Assembly: GCA_947176425.1 (NCBI GenBank)
Contig: CAMWQV010000114.1
Location: 1 to 6,793 of the forward strand
Length of the DNA: 6,793 nt
From: an uncultured Clostridia bacterium
GTDB taxonomy: Bacteria > Bacillota > Clostridia > Oscillospirales > Oscillospiraceae
Direction: 5' to 3'
This document shows positions 5,318 through 6,793 of the stretch, piece by piece. The position numbers and the translations under genes are program-made. Positions within the stretch are counted from its first letter, which is position 1. The number at the start of each line of letters is the position of its first letter. The notes under the pieces were generated by a model. It did no database searches. It saw only the letters and a program-made list of their open reading frames with translations, and was not told the origin of the DNA.

Positions 5318-5347
5318 ACAGCCTTTTTCAGTACCGGCTGTTACAAT
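5315..5347 (+). promoter_or_regulatory. Candidate Spo0A-type promoter for the spoIIE-like gene
   Basis: CCGACA (5315-5320, four of six to TTGACA) and TACAAT (5342-5347, five of six to TATAAT) are 21 nt apart. The B. subtilis spoIIE promoter, activated by Spo0A, is known for this abnormal 21-bp spacing. The complement of 5320-5314 reads TGTCGGG, five of seven to the Spo0A box TGTCGAA, and another partial match TGTCGGT lies at 5258-5264. No normally spaced promoter was found near the start. This is motif reasoning only. Confidence 0.35.
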
Positions 5348-5382
5348 ATCCCCTATAAAATCGGAACAAAAGGGGACATGCT

Positions 5383-6793
5383 ATGAAAATCGCCGAGATC
5401 ATAAGGAGGAAAGAGCTCGACAGCGGACAGGTGATCCATATGGCCGGGTATGCCGCCGCCGGATTTCTCTGCGCAGGCTGCTGCCTCGACAGCCGCGCTC
5501 CGCTGGCAGCCGGACTCCTCGCCGCCTGTAAACCGGGGAAAAACGCCGCTTCCGTACTCTGCGGCGGCATTGTGGGAAGCTTTGTGTTTATGAGTTTCGC
5601 GCCGGCCCTGCGCTGCTGTGGAATCCTCATCCTCATCTATGCGATACTTGCCGCATTCTGTGAAACGGTCTGGTTTCAGCATCCGTTTTTCCGGCCCGCC
5701 GCCGCCAGTATCGCTACCATAGCCGTTGAATTGGCCTATCTGCTGCAAATTGGTCTGACTGCCGCCGGCGTGCTGCGTCTGACCGCCTGCACCGCGCTTT
5801 CCGCCCTGCTGTGCCATTACTGCGCCCTCCTGCTGCGGGAAACGTCTATCCCGAAACGCAAGGCCAAACGGGAAATGGAGGGCCTGCGGCAGCGTTTGCA
5901 GCTCAGCGCCGCCGCTCTGCGCTCCCTCTATGAGAGCTTCGGGACGCCGCCGCCCCAGAAAGAAGAAAATCCCGCTGTCATCTTTGACCGCGCCGCCGAA
6001 GTCGTCTGCCGCGGCTGCGCCCTGCGGGACGTGTGCTGGAGCAAAGAATATGTTTCTACCTTCAACGCTTTCAACGACGCGACTCCGGTCATTCTCGAAC
6101 GCGGACGCGCCCAGCCGGGGGATTTTGCCTCGCATTTTTCCAGCCGCTGCATTCATTTTACACAGCTGATTTCCGCCATCAATACCGAAGTCACCGCCCT
6201 GCTTCTGCGGCGGCAGTACCGGCGGCAGCTGGACCAGGAACGCCAGCGGACCCGCGGACAGTATGCCCAGCTCAGCGAACTGGTAACACAGGCGATGTCC
6301 GTGACTGAAATGCCGCCCGCCACGGGGAAAGAGATGACGTATGACGTGGCGATGGGTTCCACGCCCAAAGAGGGACAGAGGGTCTGCGGCGACAGCCTGA
6401 CCTATTTCAACGGCGGCGGGAGCAGTCTGTTTCTGCTTCTCAGCGACGGCATGGGCAGCGGACGGGAGGCCCAGCGGGAAAGCCAGATGACCCTGCGCCT
6501 GCTGGAACAGTTCCTGAAAGCCGGAATCGACGCCGAAGCCGCCCTGAAAACCATGAACGCCGCCCTCAATCTCCGCAGTGACGAACAGGGAAGTTTTACG
6601 ACAATCGACTTGATGTGCGTGAACCTAACCGAACGGCAGGCCGCGCTTTACAAATACGGCGCGGCCCCGACGTACATCAAGCGGCAGGGCACGGTCCGGC
6701 GGCTCACCGGAAACGCACTGCCCGCCGGTTTGCAGGACGCCGCCAATACGCCCCCCGCCGCCAAATTCCCGCTGGAAGAGGATTCGTTTATCC
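5383..6793 (+). CDS. spoIIE: SpoIIE-family membrane-bound PP2C protein phosphatase, short form (3' end outside window)
   Basis: Open from ATG 5383 to the edge: 470 residues and no stop. SpoIIE dephosphorylates SpoIIAA, releasing sigma-F in the forespore, and takes part in polar septation. Residues 17-151 hold about four to five hydrophobic membrane segments (roughly 17-35, 55-74, 75-94, 106-125, 131-151). A cytoplasmic linker has the clostridial SpoIIE motif C209-x2-C212-x5-C218-W and RCI at 255-257. The PP2C domain starts near 315 with catalytic Asp337 in VCGDSL and Asp355 in LLLSDGMGSG. These are 18 apart, as are D610 and D628 of B. subtilis. FTTIDLM follows at 405-411, then LPAGL at 446-450. 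The next metal-binding Asp should fall a few residues past the edge. AAGGGGA precedes the start by 6 nt; an in-frame TAA at 5356-5358 rules out a longer N terminus. Expected total length is about 550 aa against 827 in B. subtilis, mainly from a reduced membrane and linker region. It may be the main SpoIIE or a paralogue. Confidence 0.87.
   Translation, partial: MKIAEIIRRKELDSGQVIHMAGYAAAGFLCAGCCLDSRAPLAAGLLAACKPGKNAASVLCGGIVGSFVFMSFAPALRCCGILILIYAILAAFCETVWFQHPFFRPAAASIATIAVELAYLLQIGLTAAGVLRLTACTALSALLCHYCALLLRETSIPKRKAKREMEGLRQRLQLSAAALRSLYESFGTPPPQKEENPAVIFDRAAEVVCRGCALRDVCWSKEYVSTFNAFNDATPVILERGRAQPGDFASHFSSRCIHFTQLISAINTEVTALLLRRQYRRQLDQERQRTRGQYAQLSELVTQAMSVTEMPPATGKEMTYDVAMGSTPKEGQRVCGDSLTYFNGGGSSLFLLLSDGMGSGREAQRESQMTLRLLEQFLKAGIDAEAALKTMNAALNLRSDEQGSFTTIDLMCVNLTERQAALYKYGAAPTYIKRQGTVRRLTGNALPAGLQDAANTPPAAKFPLEEDSFI

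Noticed and set aside
5402..5410. AAGGAGG-like sequence inside the spoIIE-like gene, suggesting an internal start
   Set aside because: The next in-frame ATG (5440) is about 30 nt away, too far, and the ATG at 5383 has its own ribosome site.
4947..5531. 194-codon open frame on the + strand
   Set aside because: It runs across the antisense of noc, the divergent promoter region and the start of spoIIE in the wrong frame, with no coherent domain.
5353..6156. 267-codon open frame on the - strand
   Set aside because: It is antisense to the SpoIIE-family gene, which has catalytic motifs and a good start. The composition is Gly/Gln/Ala-rich and fits a shadow.

Overview
The window looks like chromosomal DNA from a spore-forming anaerobic member of the Clostridia, probably Oscillospiraceae-like. 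The reasons are a carbon monoxide dehydrogenase gene, a SpoIIE-family sporulation phosphatase, a Noc/ParB-type nucleoid protein, strong G-rich Shine-Dalgarno sites, and GC-moderate genes separated by AT-rich intergenic DNA. The genus cannot be fixed from this sequence.

Left part (1-2073, + strand): the 3' end of an anaerobic Ni-Fe CO dehydrogenase catalytic subunit (CooS) is followed by a CooF-like ferredoxin with four [4Fe-4S] cysteine sets, then by an FAD/NAD(P) oxidoreductase. Spacing is 18 nt and then 3 nt, and a 14-bp perfect-stem terminator ends the unit. Together they form a plausible chain from CO to CooS, CooF-like protein, flavoprotein and NAD(P)H.

Middle part (2087-3690, - strand): a near-consensus sigma-A promoter drives an uncharacterised 98-aa protein, followed 45 nt later by a secreted cell-wall hydrolase with three SH3 domains and an NlpC/P60 catalytic domain. 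A terminator follows. The SH3/NlpC terminator lies next to the CO-operon terminator, so the two units converge cleanly. Upstream of the promoter is about 200 nt of AT-rich non-coding DNA with a palindrome and a related half-site.

Right part (3893-6793): a 112-aa orphan protein and a Noc-type ParB-like protein lie on the - strand. Divergent from noc, a SpoIIE-family PP2C phosphatase runs off the right edge on the + strand. The noc protein carries the residues known to set Noc rather than ParB DNA specificity. The 193-nt noc/spoIIE intergenic region contains an inverted repeat resembling Noc-site half-sites. The phosphatase has an unusually short membrane domain, and an in-frame stop just upstream of its start rules out a longer N terminus.

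No mobile element, CRISPR array, tRNA or rRNA was seen. I found no wholly new system. The items most worth following are the short SpoIIE, the Noc protein without an evident membrane-targeting helix plus its candidate operator, and the two unnamed small proteins.
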